Assembly (NCBI RefSeq): GCF_004379255.2
Contig: NC_056053.1
Span: forward strand, 21,448,188-21,512,187
Direction of reading: 5' to 3'
DNA length: 64,000 nt
Source: Salvia splendens
Taxonomy: Eukaryota; Streptophyta; Magnoliopsida; Lamiales; Lamiaceae
The position numbers and the translations under genes are program-made. This document shows positions 11,603-22,545 of this stretch, in pieces (within the stretch, counting starts at the first letter, position 1; the number at the start of each line of letters is the position of its first letter). Below the pieces are notes generated by a model. The model was not told the DNA's origin and searched no databases. It saw only the letters and a program-made list of their open reading frames with translations.

Positions 11603-13626
11603 TAATAATTGCAATTTGTCATGACTTGAATGGTAGGCTCCAAACACCAACCATGTGGTGGGCCTCCAATTATCCTAAATCTAAGTTCAACTATTTTTGT
11701 CACAAATTGAGGAATATTACAGCCGTACTAAATAGGCAAACAATTGTCACGTACCAACGAAAGGCCGATTTGGAATCCATGTAATTTGATTAAAACGAAA
11801 GGCCGAATTGGAATATGTCTAATTTGATTAAAATATTGGTACCAAATGATTTATTTTTAATCAAGAACTATCATTTCACATTAGTAGCCGTATACCAAAA
11901 ATTAGTTTGGAGGTATCCTTTATTTAATTGAAAGTTGGTAGTAGTATTACTTAGGTGAACGTATGCAGATAACGTTATGCTAAACATGCTTTATGTGTTG
12001 GTTAGAGACTTAATCTCATTATTCCAAATGACACGTTAGTTTTTCTCATTCCAGTCCCAACACTTGCAACGTAGTTTTAATTTAAACCTAATTCAATTTC
12101 ACAATCATCATTTAAAAAAGAAAAACTACTTCATATTATTTTTAAGAGTAAACTACATAGTACCTAATCTTTCACTTTCGCACAAAAATGGTACATAATA
12201 TTTATTTTATATCATTTTTTGTACCTCGCGACAAAAATAACTCTAGATACCAAACATGTGACTTTTGAGTCATGGAGAGTATCTTTGAAAATTTTAATTA
12301 GATAGTATGAAACATGTGATTATTTTTCTTTTTCTTTCTTCTTTCCATTTTCTCCTTAGTTTGTATTTCCTCTTCTTTCTTTCTTTCTTTCTTCATTTTC
12401 TCCTTTTTTTAGTATTTTATCATTCATAATATAAATTAAGGACAAAACACCTAATTAAATCAATTGTCTAAAATAATTAAATTAATTGAAATATTTTTCA
12501 TTTAATTGTTTTATATCATTTTAGAACTAAAACACCTAATTAAAAATATTCAGCTATTTTTTATTGTTATAAATAAAATTTATAATTTATAATTTTATTA
12601 ATATTATATTGATTAGTTATTAATAAGATAAAATCATTATAGGTGTGTTTGAATTGGAGTTTAATCTTTCATTTAGATAAGAACACAATCATTTTGTATC
12701 AATGCTTTTCTTGGTTTTCCTTTTTTATTTGTGGTGTTTGAATTGATGGTATATTATCTATAATCCTTAATAACACATGTTTGGTTTGTTATTTAAAACC
12801 ACATAATAGTAGGAAATTCCAAAATTATCCTCCGACTTTTTTGTATTTTACCAAGATTGGGGGCTATATTAGTAATTTTAAATAATCTAAGATTGAAATA
12901 GTGTTGCACATATTATTATCACTCAATTTTTTTATGATAATAAAACACTCTTTGAAGAAAGACAAAAATTTGAATAAACACAAAAATTTGGAAATGGGAA
13001 GAGGGTGAGGTGTGTGAAAATGAGAAGGAAATATGAGTATTCACAAACAAATACTACTCCATATTTATTAAATTAAAAAAAATGAAAATAAATTGATCAT
13101 GCCGCCGCAAGCACTACTTGGCGACCGGCGATTCAGCCCCGAAGGAGGCAGTGGCCGGACGCCCGCATGGTTTTAGGAGAGGCAATGCAGCCCCAAAGGC
13201 AGCCGCCTTGAACGGGGCTGAATTGTGATTGCTCTTAAAACTAAAATTTATGTGCGTAACTTTTTAATATAAATCCCAAATAAAAAAAATATGTAGACAT
13301 TTTGCTAAAATTTGGGGCTGAATGGTGAATGCTCTTAAAACTAAAAATCATGTAATTTTTTAGTATTAATCTCAAACAAAAAAAAATATGTAGACATTTA
13401 GCTAAAAAAATTTAACTAACATTTAAATGGGCTTATGGGACTCAGTCGTTTGTTAAAGAGTCTCATTTGATATGAAATAATGAAAGCCCATCCAGTTTTC
13501 CATGGGCTGCAGTTATACAATGCAAAATTCTCAAAAAAGAAATCTGAGTAACCCAATTATTGTGTATTTTTAATTTTTAATTAATTGGAGTTTTATTCTT
13601 AATAGAAATGACTTAATGAGTTGAGC
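11603..13626. other. AT-rich intergenic DNA with transposon scraps
   Basis: No gene is recognised. A GC-richer patch at about 13100-13220 precedes two imperfect direct copies of a ~100-bp segment (about 13215-13315 and 13313-13410), each starting GGGCTGAAT and running through GCTCTTAAAACTAAAA. Read backwards these look like eroded Harbinger-type ends (GAGCATTCACCATTCAGCCCC-like). A pyrimidine-rich stretch at 12320-12410 is simple sequence. Confidence 0.4.
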
Positions 13627-14409
13627 CAGTGGCTGAGCCACATGAGAAACTTGTCTTCATAACCTAATTAGATATATGTAGCAATAACTTGGTGACTTGG
13701 TCCAACGTTATTTTCCACTTCTAAAACAGCAAGGGACCGAGTTCGAATCTCTTCAACGCATCTCCTAGTTTGTTTTTTCTTTGTTTATTCCATTTACTTC
13801 AATTCCCTTCATACTCGCTCGCCATTTGCTCTTTTTCTTTTGTTTATTCAATTATCATCTTTAATATTCTAATGTGGATTCCAAAATAGAAACCCATCCT
13901 TGCAGATATCTTTATTTTTTTGTTTTATTAAAGCTTATGCATTTCTTTTGTTTTTTTTTATAATATTTTAATGCATTTGAAAGTTGAAACCTACCCAATT
14001 CACATATGTATTTATTTTTTCTGTTTTTTTCAAATCTCTTAAAGCATTTTATTTATAACTTCATCATTTTAGGTTTTTAAAAAATGTTTTATTACATTTG
14101 AAACCTACACAATTAGCACATATATTTATTCTTTCAGTTTTCAAACCATTAAAAGAAATTTTTTTCATATGTTCATCATTTTAGATTTATTAAAATATTC
14201 TAATGTGTTTTAATTCCATATATATCCTTTGGTCATAATACATATCTTTCCAATTCTCTTGTGCACATTGTTTTAATAACAAAAATAAATCATAAATTTT
14301 GATTGAGAAACAAATTAAAGAAAATAAAAAGAATTGGTTAGTTTTGAAGCTTCGAAGAGCTATAATAATTTATCGTACCCCCAAATGAGAAATCCTGGAT
14401 CCGCCACTG
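13627..14409. mobile_element. Non-autonomous hAT element, 783 bp
   Basis: The left end is CAGTGGCTGAGCCACATGAG and the right end read backwards is CAGTGGCGGATCCAGGATTT. This hAT-type terminus is widespread in plant genomes. An exact 8-bp target duplication AGTTGAGC flanks it (13619-13626 and 14410-14417), as expected for hAT. The interior is AT-rich with no transposase. From about 13870 to 14230 it holds about three degenerate ~115-bp tandem units, recognised by GAAACCTAC, CACATATNTATTTATT and TTCATCATTTTAG. Confidence 0.85.
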
Positions 14410-14508
14410 AGTTGAGCGAGAAAGTTTTAAAAGTTGAGCGGATAAGTTGCACTTTCACTTTTTACTTATAAAAAATGATAATTATAGACTAATAGAATTA
14501 TTCTGGTA

Positions 14509-16190
14509 TAGAGGTGCCGACGGTTTCCGGTTCCAGCGGTTAACCGCCGAACCGGAACCGTGACAATTTTTACGAACCGGAACTGCCGTATTTGGAACCG
14601 CGGGCCAGTTTCGGTTCAAGATTTTACGAACCGAAACCGTCACCGAACCGCCTGTTCCGGACGGTTCCAAACCACCGGTTAAATGGCGGTTTCACAGTTC
14701 TGGCGAGATATCCGAGGCGTCAGCCGTTGGCAGCTTTTTCATGCGGTTTTTTGACCGGAACCGGCAAAAATTGGCGGTTAACCGTGAAACTGGCGGTTTT
14801 CCGGCGGTTCCGGCGGTTCCGCCGGTTTTATCCCAAAACCGCCGGTTTCGGTCGATTTTCATTTTTTATTTTTAAATTCTGATTTTGAATTCAAATTGAT
14901 CCATTCCCCCCCCTCCCATTTTTGAGATCTCCAGCGATCGGATCTACTAGCTTTTCGAATTGAGTGTCGCCTTTGGGTGGTGGCGCCGCCCGCAGCCTCT
15001 TGCATTTTCTCTTCTCACTTCCTACACTGGACATAGCTAAGATTGAGCAAATAAAAGAAGGATTGTGAAGGGAATGGTGGTTTGAAAAAGTGAAGAAGGT
15101 GAGTGCAGTTCAGAATCGGCTGAATTTAAGTAATGAAACGACTGTATTTATGGTGAGAGAGATGAGAGGGGAATCGGTAATGTACCTTTTTAAAATGACC
15201 GTTGATAAAAAAAATCAATTTAACCTGCGGTTATAACCGGAACCGTCGGTTTGAATTTGACTATTTGATTTGGATTTATGAGACAAGACAATAATGGTAA
15301 AACGTAAAAGCAACCTTACGTATCTATTCTTGGGAATTGATCGGCTATCAAGAGTTTCCGATACTCTCGATAATGGCTAAGGAGATTTTCGTCGTTCCCG
15401 CTTCCACCGTCGCCGTTGAGCAAGCTTTTAGTGTCGGCGGTTGTGTCCTAGACGACAAAAGGAGCAATCTCTCCGCTAAAAACATGTAAGCTACTATGTT
15501 ATTTGATGATTGGGCAAAGGCAGACACGAGAGCACAAGAGCCGGATTTTGACTTCCGTGTAGAGAGTGATGGTGGAACTTTTCCACCGATGACGAGGTCG
15601 GAAGCTCAACAATATCAATGACGGGGGGAGTGAATGGCGAGCACGACCGACCAAAAAGGTAAGCAAGGTAAGAGAACTACGTGGGCTTTGATTCCTTAAT
15701 AAAATTGTGGATACGTAGGCAACTCAACTTAAATTTGAAAAGTTTAACTTTGAAAGTTTAAGTTGAGCTCAAGCCATTTTCAATTTTTTCATTTTTCCCC
15801 TCATTTCATGTTTTTTTATTATGTTCCGACGACATTTATAAATTATATCACATTGTTGTATACTTGTATATGTATTGTAAATTGTAATGCATCGTTTCCG
15901 TTACAACTCAAATTCAATAAAATTGATATGATTTTCACCTTATTCGTCTTATTTCAATTTAAATTATCAATTGTCTTGTTCCAATTTATTGTATAAGTCC
16001 AAATTTCAAATTACATAGCCAAAAAAACCGCCAAACCGAGCAAGAACCGTGAGAACCGTCCGAAAACTGGCGGTTCAGAACTGGAACCGCCGGTTTTCGA
16101 ACCGGAACCCTGAAATAGCCTCACGGTTCGGTTCCGGTTCCGCCTTTCTCAAAACCGGAACCGCCGGTTTAGTAACCGTGGGCACCTCTA
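14509..16190. mobile_element. hAT transposon derivative, 1682 bp, with dense subterminal repeats
   Basis: The ends are TAGAGGTGCCGACGGTT and, read backwards, TAGAGGTGCCCACGGTT. An exact 8-bp target duplication TTCTGGTA flanks them (14501-14508 and 16191-16198). Both subterminal zones (about 14515-14850 and 16025-16180) are packed with short GGTTCCGG/CCGGTT motifs in both orientations, like the transposase-binding arrays of hAT elements. Inside is a fragment of a hAT transposase C-terminus (separate entry); the rest of the transposase gene is gone, so the element is non-autonomous. Confidence 0.9.
15320..15625 (+). pseudogene. hAT transposase C-terminal dimerisation domain remnant
   Basis: The reading contains SWELIGYQEFPILSIMAKEI and then VPASTVAVEQAFSVGG and VLDDKRSNLSAKNM, the conserved hAT C-terminal dimerisation signature. 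A stop codon follows directly after AKNM (about 15487-15489), and recognisable family sequence (ATMLFDDWAKA) continues beyond it. The catalytic DDE core and zinc finger are absent. It sits within the 1682-bp hAT element. Confidence 0.8.
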
Positions 16191-16198
16191 TTCTGGTA

Positions 16199-16933
16199 TA
16201 CTAGATGAAGAACATAAAAAGATTGTATTTTTCTACGAATACTATCAAAATTATCAGTTTAATTTTGTATGCAATAATGTTATTGGAGTTCATATGATAG
16301 TTTTTTTATTTTATAAAAATATCTATATAATAATAAAATCATTAACTCATCGTGCTCAGAATTAAAAAAAGGATCACGGAAACAACTATTGGGAAAAGTC
16401 TATTCAAACATATTAATATTTAATGCTATATATATGGGAAAACATCATAATGTTTGGTCATTTTGAAAATATGGAATGAAATATAGGAGTATTTTATTAC
16501 CAAAGTACATATTTCTAACTTTTGATTTACAAAATAAAAGTAATTATACTGATAAAACTAATGATCTTCCAACATGTAAAATACATATTCAAACACAACT
16601 AATGAAAAGAAATGCGCAATCCTAAAATGAGACCACATTCTCCATACCCAAATCTTTTTTGAGTGAAAGAAGACTTGGAGTAAAAAGAATGGAGCTAATA
16701 TAGTGACATTTATCAACTTTACTACCAAACAAATCAATTTCTCTAACACTTCTCCACTTGTATGAGTAGTATAAAAAGCGGTTCACAAATCACAACCCAT
16801 AACATCAACATATTACCATTTTGTAAATTTTGATAGGCTGAAAACGTGGTTTGTCATGTATACATAATACATTGGTGAAGGTTAAACATGATGCGTAAGC
16901 ATATAGGAGGAGGGTTAAACATGGAAAATCCTC
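16199..16933. other. Intergenic AT-rich DNA
   Basis: No gene is recognised. The right part probably contains the 3' UTR of the F-box gene, which ends at 16934 on the minus strand. Confidence 0.5.
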
Positions 16934-17495
16934 CTAAATAAGGTTGTTCCATGATAAAAGTAGCTTGCTCCAACGTTCCTCGTCTTGTTCATATTCCCAA
17001 ATCTCGTTATCATATGGCTCATCGTCGCATAAACACAAGGAATCCCCCAAAGTATACAACCTATATTCCATATCATGACCTCTTTTAATATCCACAAGAA
17101 TAGGAAAAGTGTTAAAACATTCCGTCTCGACATCAAAGCAACAAATATAAAGAAGTCCCCCAATATTTGAAAGTAACCAACAGAGATTGCCATTAACAAA
17201 TGCACCACCGAAGGAGAAGGAGGTGGGGCAGCAATAAAACCAGAAGTCAATAGGTCTCCATGAAGATCCTGTTTCAAGAGTTAACACATAACATCCGTAA
17301 AAGGGATTAAGATGGACAACCTTGTGCTGTCCACTTATTTTGCTAACTCCAAGTCCAAATAAATCTATGGCCCGATAGTGTCTAGGCCCACGGAGCTCAA
17401 CAAATTCACGGGTGATCGGATTACATACATAAAGAAGATTATAAATAGTAGAAGGATTTACTAGAAGAAGCAAACCATTGGCATAGCAATGTAAT

Positions 17496-17692
17496 TGTTG
17501 GAGAAGATTGCACCGAATCAGGGAAAAGATATACGAGAATCAATCTTTACCAAGTATAGGAGATTTGGAATCAATGTAATTATGTTAATTAGGTTTACCA
17601 TATAGATGAGTCCTTAGCCCTATATATTGATGCTATGTGTATAATGTAAATTCATTGAGAAATAATATATCGATTCTACCGATACTTTAACA
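17496..17692 (+). repeat. 5' LTR of copia element 1
   Basis: 197 bp, TGTTGG...CA, one difference (T for A near the 5' end) from the 3' LTR. Confidence 0.95.
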
Positions 17693-17808
17693 TGGCCTCA
17701 GAGCAGGAATGATCTTGGCTCAGAACAATATCATCATAGCCACAATATACCAAATTCTCGACCTCATAGCCAAATCAACCACAGAAATCGAACCCTACAT
17801 CAGAAACA

Positions 17809-20800
17809 ATGTCAGACACCGAGAAGGATACAAAAACGGATCTGGAAACACCAACAAAGTTAAGGAACAGCAAGAACGTTACTGTCACGTTCAAACTGAA
17901 CGGAAAGGACTACCCGATCTGGTCTAGATTGACGAAAGTCAAGATAGGAGGCCGAGAGGCCTACGGTTGGGTAAAGAGGGAGGTTGCCCGGAGGAGTATC
18001 AACACAGCCCCCCCACCCACCGGAGACGACGACGGCAGAGCAGCCGATTCGTCGACAGGAGGAGGAATTGGGCACGGCCTCACAGCCCAGAGCCAACGCC
18101 CCAACTCGCGCGGACCACCACGACCCACCACGACCACTCACCGACCGGGAAGCAGGCCAAACAAATCCCGGATAATCTGTTCTCATTGCGGGAAACCGAG
18201 ACACTCCGGGGGGAATGCTTCCTTCTAATCGGATATCCGGAGTGGTGGGAGGAGAAACAGAAAGAGAGAGCTCAAGCAAAGCTCGCGGTCAGCGTAGATG
18301 AGAAGGGGCATCCCGCTCGAATTGGTGCCGGAAATAGGGAAACGGCGACTGGCCAAGGGAAATCGTCGGCTGGAGCTTCGACCGGCGGCGACGGCGTTCG
18401 TAGAGTCGGCAATTTTGCCGAGAGGGCGGAGGAGCTGAGGAAGACGAGCGGCGCCGTCTATGGAGGTAAAGGGTTTGGTTTAAAACCAAACCCTTGTATT
18501 TTTCCCTACTCTACTTTTGACCCCAAGAAGAAATGTTTATTACAAATTGGACCCCATGATATTTCATTTAGACCCCTAGATCCTATGGGTTATCAAACAC
18601 GGCCCCAGAATATGGAAAATTCTCGAAAAAGCCCAAATATTTGCAGTTTTGTGTCAAACAACCCCTTTGCACCGTTAGAAACTATTTCCGCTGCATTTCA
18701 TGTTTATAATAATGATAGAACGAGCAATAAGGGTTGGATTTTTGACTGTGGAGCCACAGATACTATGACCCCGGATAGAAATGATTTTAGTAGCTATGGT
18801 GAAATTGCTGATACATTTATTAGAACTGCAAATGGGGAGTTGATTACTGTTGTTGGGTCGGGAACTATCAATATATCTCCTACTCTATGTTTGTCAAATT
18901 GTCTACATGTTCCTACGCTATCTCAGAGATTGATGTCCATAAGTCATGTGACTAGAGACTTGAATTGTACACTTCTGATGCACCCCACTTTCTGTATATT
19001 ACAGGATATTCAGACGAGGAGGATTCTTGGGCGTGGCACTGAGAAACAAGGACTTTACTACGTGGATGAGATAGCTCAACATGGCAATGCGATGCTGGCT
19101 CACGGAACCACGAAACAAGAAATTTGGCTGTGGCACCGAAGACTAGGGCACCCCTCTCCTGGTTACTTTAAACTTCTTTTTCCAAACATTTCTATTCCTA
19201 CCGATTTTTCATGTGAAACATGTGTTTTGGCCAAGAGCCATAGACAGTATTTTAAGCTTACCAACACCCGTATGAATTCTATTTTTTCCTTAATACATGC
19301 TGATGTGTGGGGCCATGCACCAATTGTTGGTGGGGGCAGTTTTCGATATTTTGTGCTATTCGTGGATGATTGCACTAGAATGACTTGGATATACTTTTTG
19401 AAACATAAATCTGAAGTTGTGGAAAAATTTGTCTTATTCTATAAAATGATCCAAACCCAGTTTCACACCACTATCAAAACCCTTAGGTCCGATAATGGGA
19501 GAGAGTTTGTTAACAATTCTATGGCCCAATTTTGTAAGGATAAGGGAATGATCCATCAAACATCATGTTCCTACACACCCGAACAAAATGGGGTAGCCGA
19601 GAGAAAGAACAGAGTTATCCTTGAAATCACCCGGGCTCTCATGATCGAATCCAAGGTACCCAAACATTTCTGGCCTGAAGCTATAGCCACCTCTGTCTAT
19701 CTCATGAACCGTTTCCCTACCAAAATCCTCAACAAAAAAACCCCGCTCGATACCCTCTCCAAAATGACCAAAATTCCCCAACACCTGAACCTTTCACCTA
19801 AAGTCTTTGGGTGCACCGTTTATGTCCATATCCCGAAACACGAGAGAACCAAACTATCACCTTGTGCAACAAAATGTGCCTTTGTCGGCTATGGGATAAA
19901 CCAGAAGGGATACCGATGTTTTGACCCTCTCACCAAAAAGGTCATTACTACCATGAACTGTAACTTCCTAGAAACCGAATTCTTTTACCACACCCACCTT
20001 AGTAGTCAGGGGGAGAGTGATCCAGGTAGTTCACCAGACTATCTAAGTTGGGTTGTGCCACTTCCAAACTCTTCGATTGAGGATCCAACAGAACCAGTTG
20101 TTATTGCCGCCGAGCAAGTCTCACCACAAGAGTCATCTCATCTGCCGTCCCCGGATCCTCCTTCAATGATATCCGAGGTAATTCCTGAACCCGATCCTAG
20201 TGAGAATACAGTTTCTCCTAACCCCTTGAGTCCAGATTTCCCCGAAGAAGATAATACGATTGACAGTGATACTGGAGGGTATGTTCTCCCTCATCGGACT
20301 ACAAGAGGAATACCACCAAAGAGATACTCCCCTGAGAAGATTGGGAAGAAGAGCCGTTATAGAGTAGCAAATTTTGTGCAAGGGAATTTGGCTAAAATGG
20401 CACGAGCTTTCGAAGCCGCACTGTATGAGGAAGAGGAAATTCCACAATCGGCAGAGGAAGCAATGAAACATAAACATTGGAGGGATGCTATGCTTACTGA
20501 AATGAGGGCACTAATAAGGAACAATACATGGGTGAAAGGCAAGTTGCCTGAAGGAGTAAGGACAGTCGGGTGCAGATGGGTGTTCACTATAAAACATAGA
20601 CCAGATGGCACGGTGGAAAGGTACAAGGCCAGACTTGTGGCTAAAGGGTACACTCAAACCTATGGAATCGATTATGATTGTGGCGAAAATTAATACTGTG
20701 AGGGTCTTGTTCTCAATCGCCGCCAACAAGGATTGGCCACTTCACCAGTTCGACGTGACTAATGCCTTCTTGCAAGGGGAGCTACCAAAACCAGTCTTCA

Positions 20801-21957
20801 TGGAACCCCCACCAGGCTTTGCTAGTGAGTTCCAAGATGGAGAGGTGTGCCAACTGAAAAAGACATTATACGGGCTCAAGCAGTCTCCAAGGGCATGGTT
20901 CGGGAGATTCACGGAGGTGATGAAGAAGTATGGATATAAGCAGAGTAATTCCGATCACACATTGTTCATTAAGAAGAAAGGAGGTAAAATTACGTGTCTA
21001 ATCATATATGTAGATGACATGATTATCACTGGAGATGATACAGAAGAAATGATCGAGTTAAGGAAGAACTTGTTCAATAAATTCGAGATGAAGGATCTAG
21101 GACTCCTTAAATACTTCCTGGGGATAGAAGTGCTAAGATCGAAGAAGGGGATCTTCATAAATCAGAGAAAGTACGTCCTCGACCTATTGGCAGAAGTGGG
21201 AATGGTGGACTGTAAACCCGCGGACACTCCAATGGTCCAAAATCATGGGTTACAAATGAAGGAAAACGCAAGACTTGCCGACAGGGGGAGATATCAGAGG
21301 TTGGTTGGAAAATTGATTTATCTATCACACACTAGGCCAGATATTGCTTATGCTGTGGGAGTTGTAAGTCAGTTTATGCATGCACCACAAGAAGAGCACT
21401 GGGATGCAGCATTAAGAATCGTCCGATACTTAAAGGGGACGGCAGATCATGGACTTCTGTTTGAAAAACACGGGAACTTGGAGATACATGGGTTTACTGA
21501 TGCGGATTGGGCAGGAAATCCGAATGATAGAAAGTCAACCGCAGGATACTTCACCTTTATTGGAGGTAATCTTGTGACATGGAGAAGTAAGAAGCAGAAG
21601 GTGGTAGCACTCTCTAGCGCGGAGGCATAGTTTCGCGGAATCAAAAGTGGATTGACCGAGCTACTATGGCTAAGGAGGATTATGAAAGAATTGGGCATGG
21701 ACTCATCGAAGACCTGCAAATTGTTTTGCGATAACAAGGCAGCCATCAGCATTTCTGAGAACCCGGTTCAGCATGATCGAACCAAACATGTTGAAGTTGA
21801 CAGACACTTCATAAAGGAGAACATTGAAGCAAAGATAGTGGAGATGCCATTTGTCAAGTCCGAAGATCAGTTGGCGGACATCCTTACAAAGGCAGTGAAC
21901 TCGAAACTATTTCGGGAAGTATTGTGCAAGTTGAGCATCGGTAACCCCGTCGCTTAA
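17809..21957 (+). pseudogene. Defective copia gag-pol polyprotein
   Basis: Gag begins at about 17809 (LNGKDYPIWSRLTKVKIGG), but the gag core is missing. A CCHC knuckle (CSHCGKPRHSG) lies in one frame and its continuation (CFLLIGYPEWW) in another, giving a frameshift at about 18200. The long frame to 20693 then carries protease with FDCGAT in place of the usual DSG, and GAG-pre-integrase (LWHRRLGHPSPGYF). It also carries the integrase core (DDCTRMTWIYF, RSDNGREFV, PEQNGVAERKN). Within RT, a small deletion/frameshift at about 20680-20695 removes the expected motif after YGIDY. RT continues in another frame with YVDDMIITGDD. RNase H (DADWAGNPNDRKSTAGYF) is cut by a TAG at 21628-21630, and the remainder runs to 21957 (KHVEVDRHFIKE, LADILTKAV). 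Confidence 0.9.
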
Positions 21958-21969
21958 CTTGAGGGGGAG

Positions 21970-22166
21970 TGTTGGAGAAGAATGCACCGAATCAGGGAAA
22001 AGATATACGAGAATCAATCTTTACCAAGTATAGGAGATTTGGAATCAATGTAATTATGTTAATTAGGTTTACCATATAGATGAGTCCTTAGCCCTATATA
22101 TTGATGCTATGTGTATAATGTAAATTCATTGAGAAATAATATATCGATTCTACCGATACTTTAACA
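21970..22166 (+). repeat. 3' LTR of copia element 1
   Basis: 197 bp, preceded by a purine tract. It ends CA and is followed by GTACT. Confidence 0.95.
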
Positions 22167-22545
22167 GTACTGGTGATGTTGCTTGGGGCAAATTAAACTT
22201 GGTGATTGGATCGTGCTTGTGCTCGGCTTCCAATTTAGAAAAATTAAACCAATTTGAAGTCGTCAAGGGAATGGAGTCGTCCAATTTGAAAACAGTAATC
22301 CAATTTGAATCCTCGTCGTGAATCAAGACAACTAGGGCGGGAGCGGATTTAGAAAGACCTAAGTTGAGAAAATCGCCACTCTCAATCAAATTGAGCCATG
22401 ACTTGGAAACGCATTTGCAAATTGCGATGTTTCTAAGAGAGAGTCTCGATAGGATGCCGATGACAATTTCTGAGGGCAGCTCTCCCCACAAATCTTGATT
22501 CATTTTTCCTTCACCTTCCAACTTTCTACTCCACATAAACCACAT

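Larger units (their letters stand above)
17496..22166 (+). mobile_element. Ty1/copia LTR retrotransposon, 4671 bp, inside F-box coding sequence
   Basis: Two 197-bp LTRs (17496-17692 and 21970-22166) begin TGTTGG and end CA. By eye they differ at a single base, so the insertion is very recent. Flanking 5-mers are GTAAT (17491-17495) and GTACT (22167-22171), a target duplication with one mismatch. The primer-binding site TGGCCTCAGAGCAGGA begins at 17693, a variant of the usual initiator-Met tRNA site. The polypurine tract TTGAGGGGGAG lies just before 21970. The internal region has copia order (gag, protease, integrase, RT, RNase H) but is damaged, so this copy is non-autonomous. It is in the opposite orientation to the F-box gene. 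Confidence 0.95.
16934..22545 (-). pseudogene. F-box protein gene split by a copia retrotransposon
   Basis: The 5' part runs leftwards from 22545 (or from the better-placed ATG at 22503, MNQDLWGELPSEIV) to the insertion at 22167. It encodes an F-box (LWGELPSEIVIGILSRL, IAICKCVSKSWLNLI) that would bind SKP1 of an SCF ubiquitin ligase. The 3' part, 17490 to 16934, carries an F-box-associated region (VCNPITREFVEL, YGCYVLTLETGSSWR, SFSFGGAFVNGNLCWL, WSKLLLSW). If the element and one target copy are ignored, the two parts share one reading frame of roughly 310-325 residues, so this was one exon before insertion. As it stands, translation runs into the LTR and stops within a few residues. The allele is therefore probably null, unless a truncated F-box peptide is made. 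Confidence 0.8.

Noticed and set aside
13620..13790. A tRNA-derived SINE (a GAGTTCGAATCTC box-B-like motif at about 13738-13750)
   Set aside because: The region lies inside a well-bounded hAT element with an 8-bp target duplication, and no matching A box or A-rich tail was found at the right spacing.
14482..14882. Open frames on both strands in the GC-rich zone near 14.5-14.9 kb
   Set aside because: They are produced by repeated GGTTCCGG/CCGGTT subterminal motifs of the hAT element, not by coding selection.
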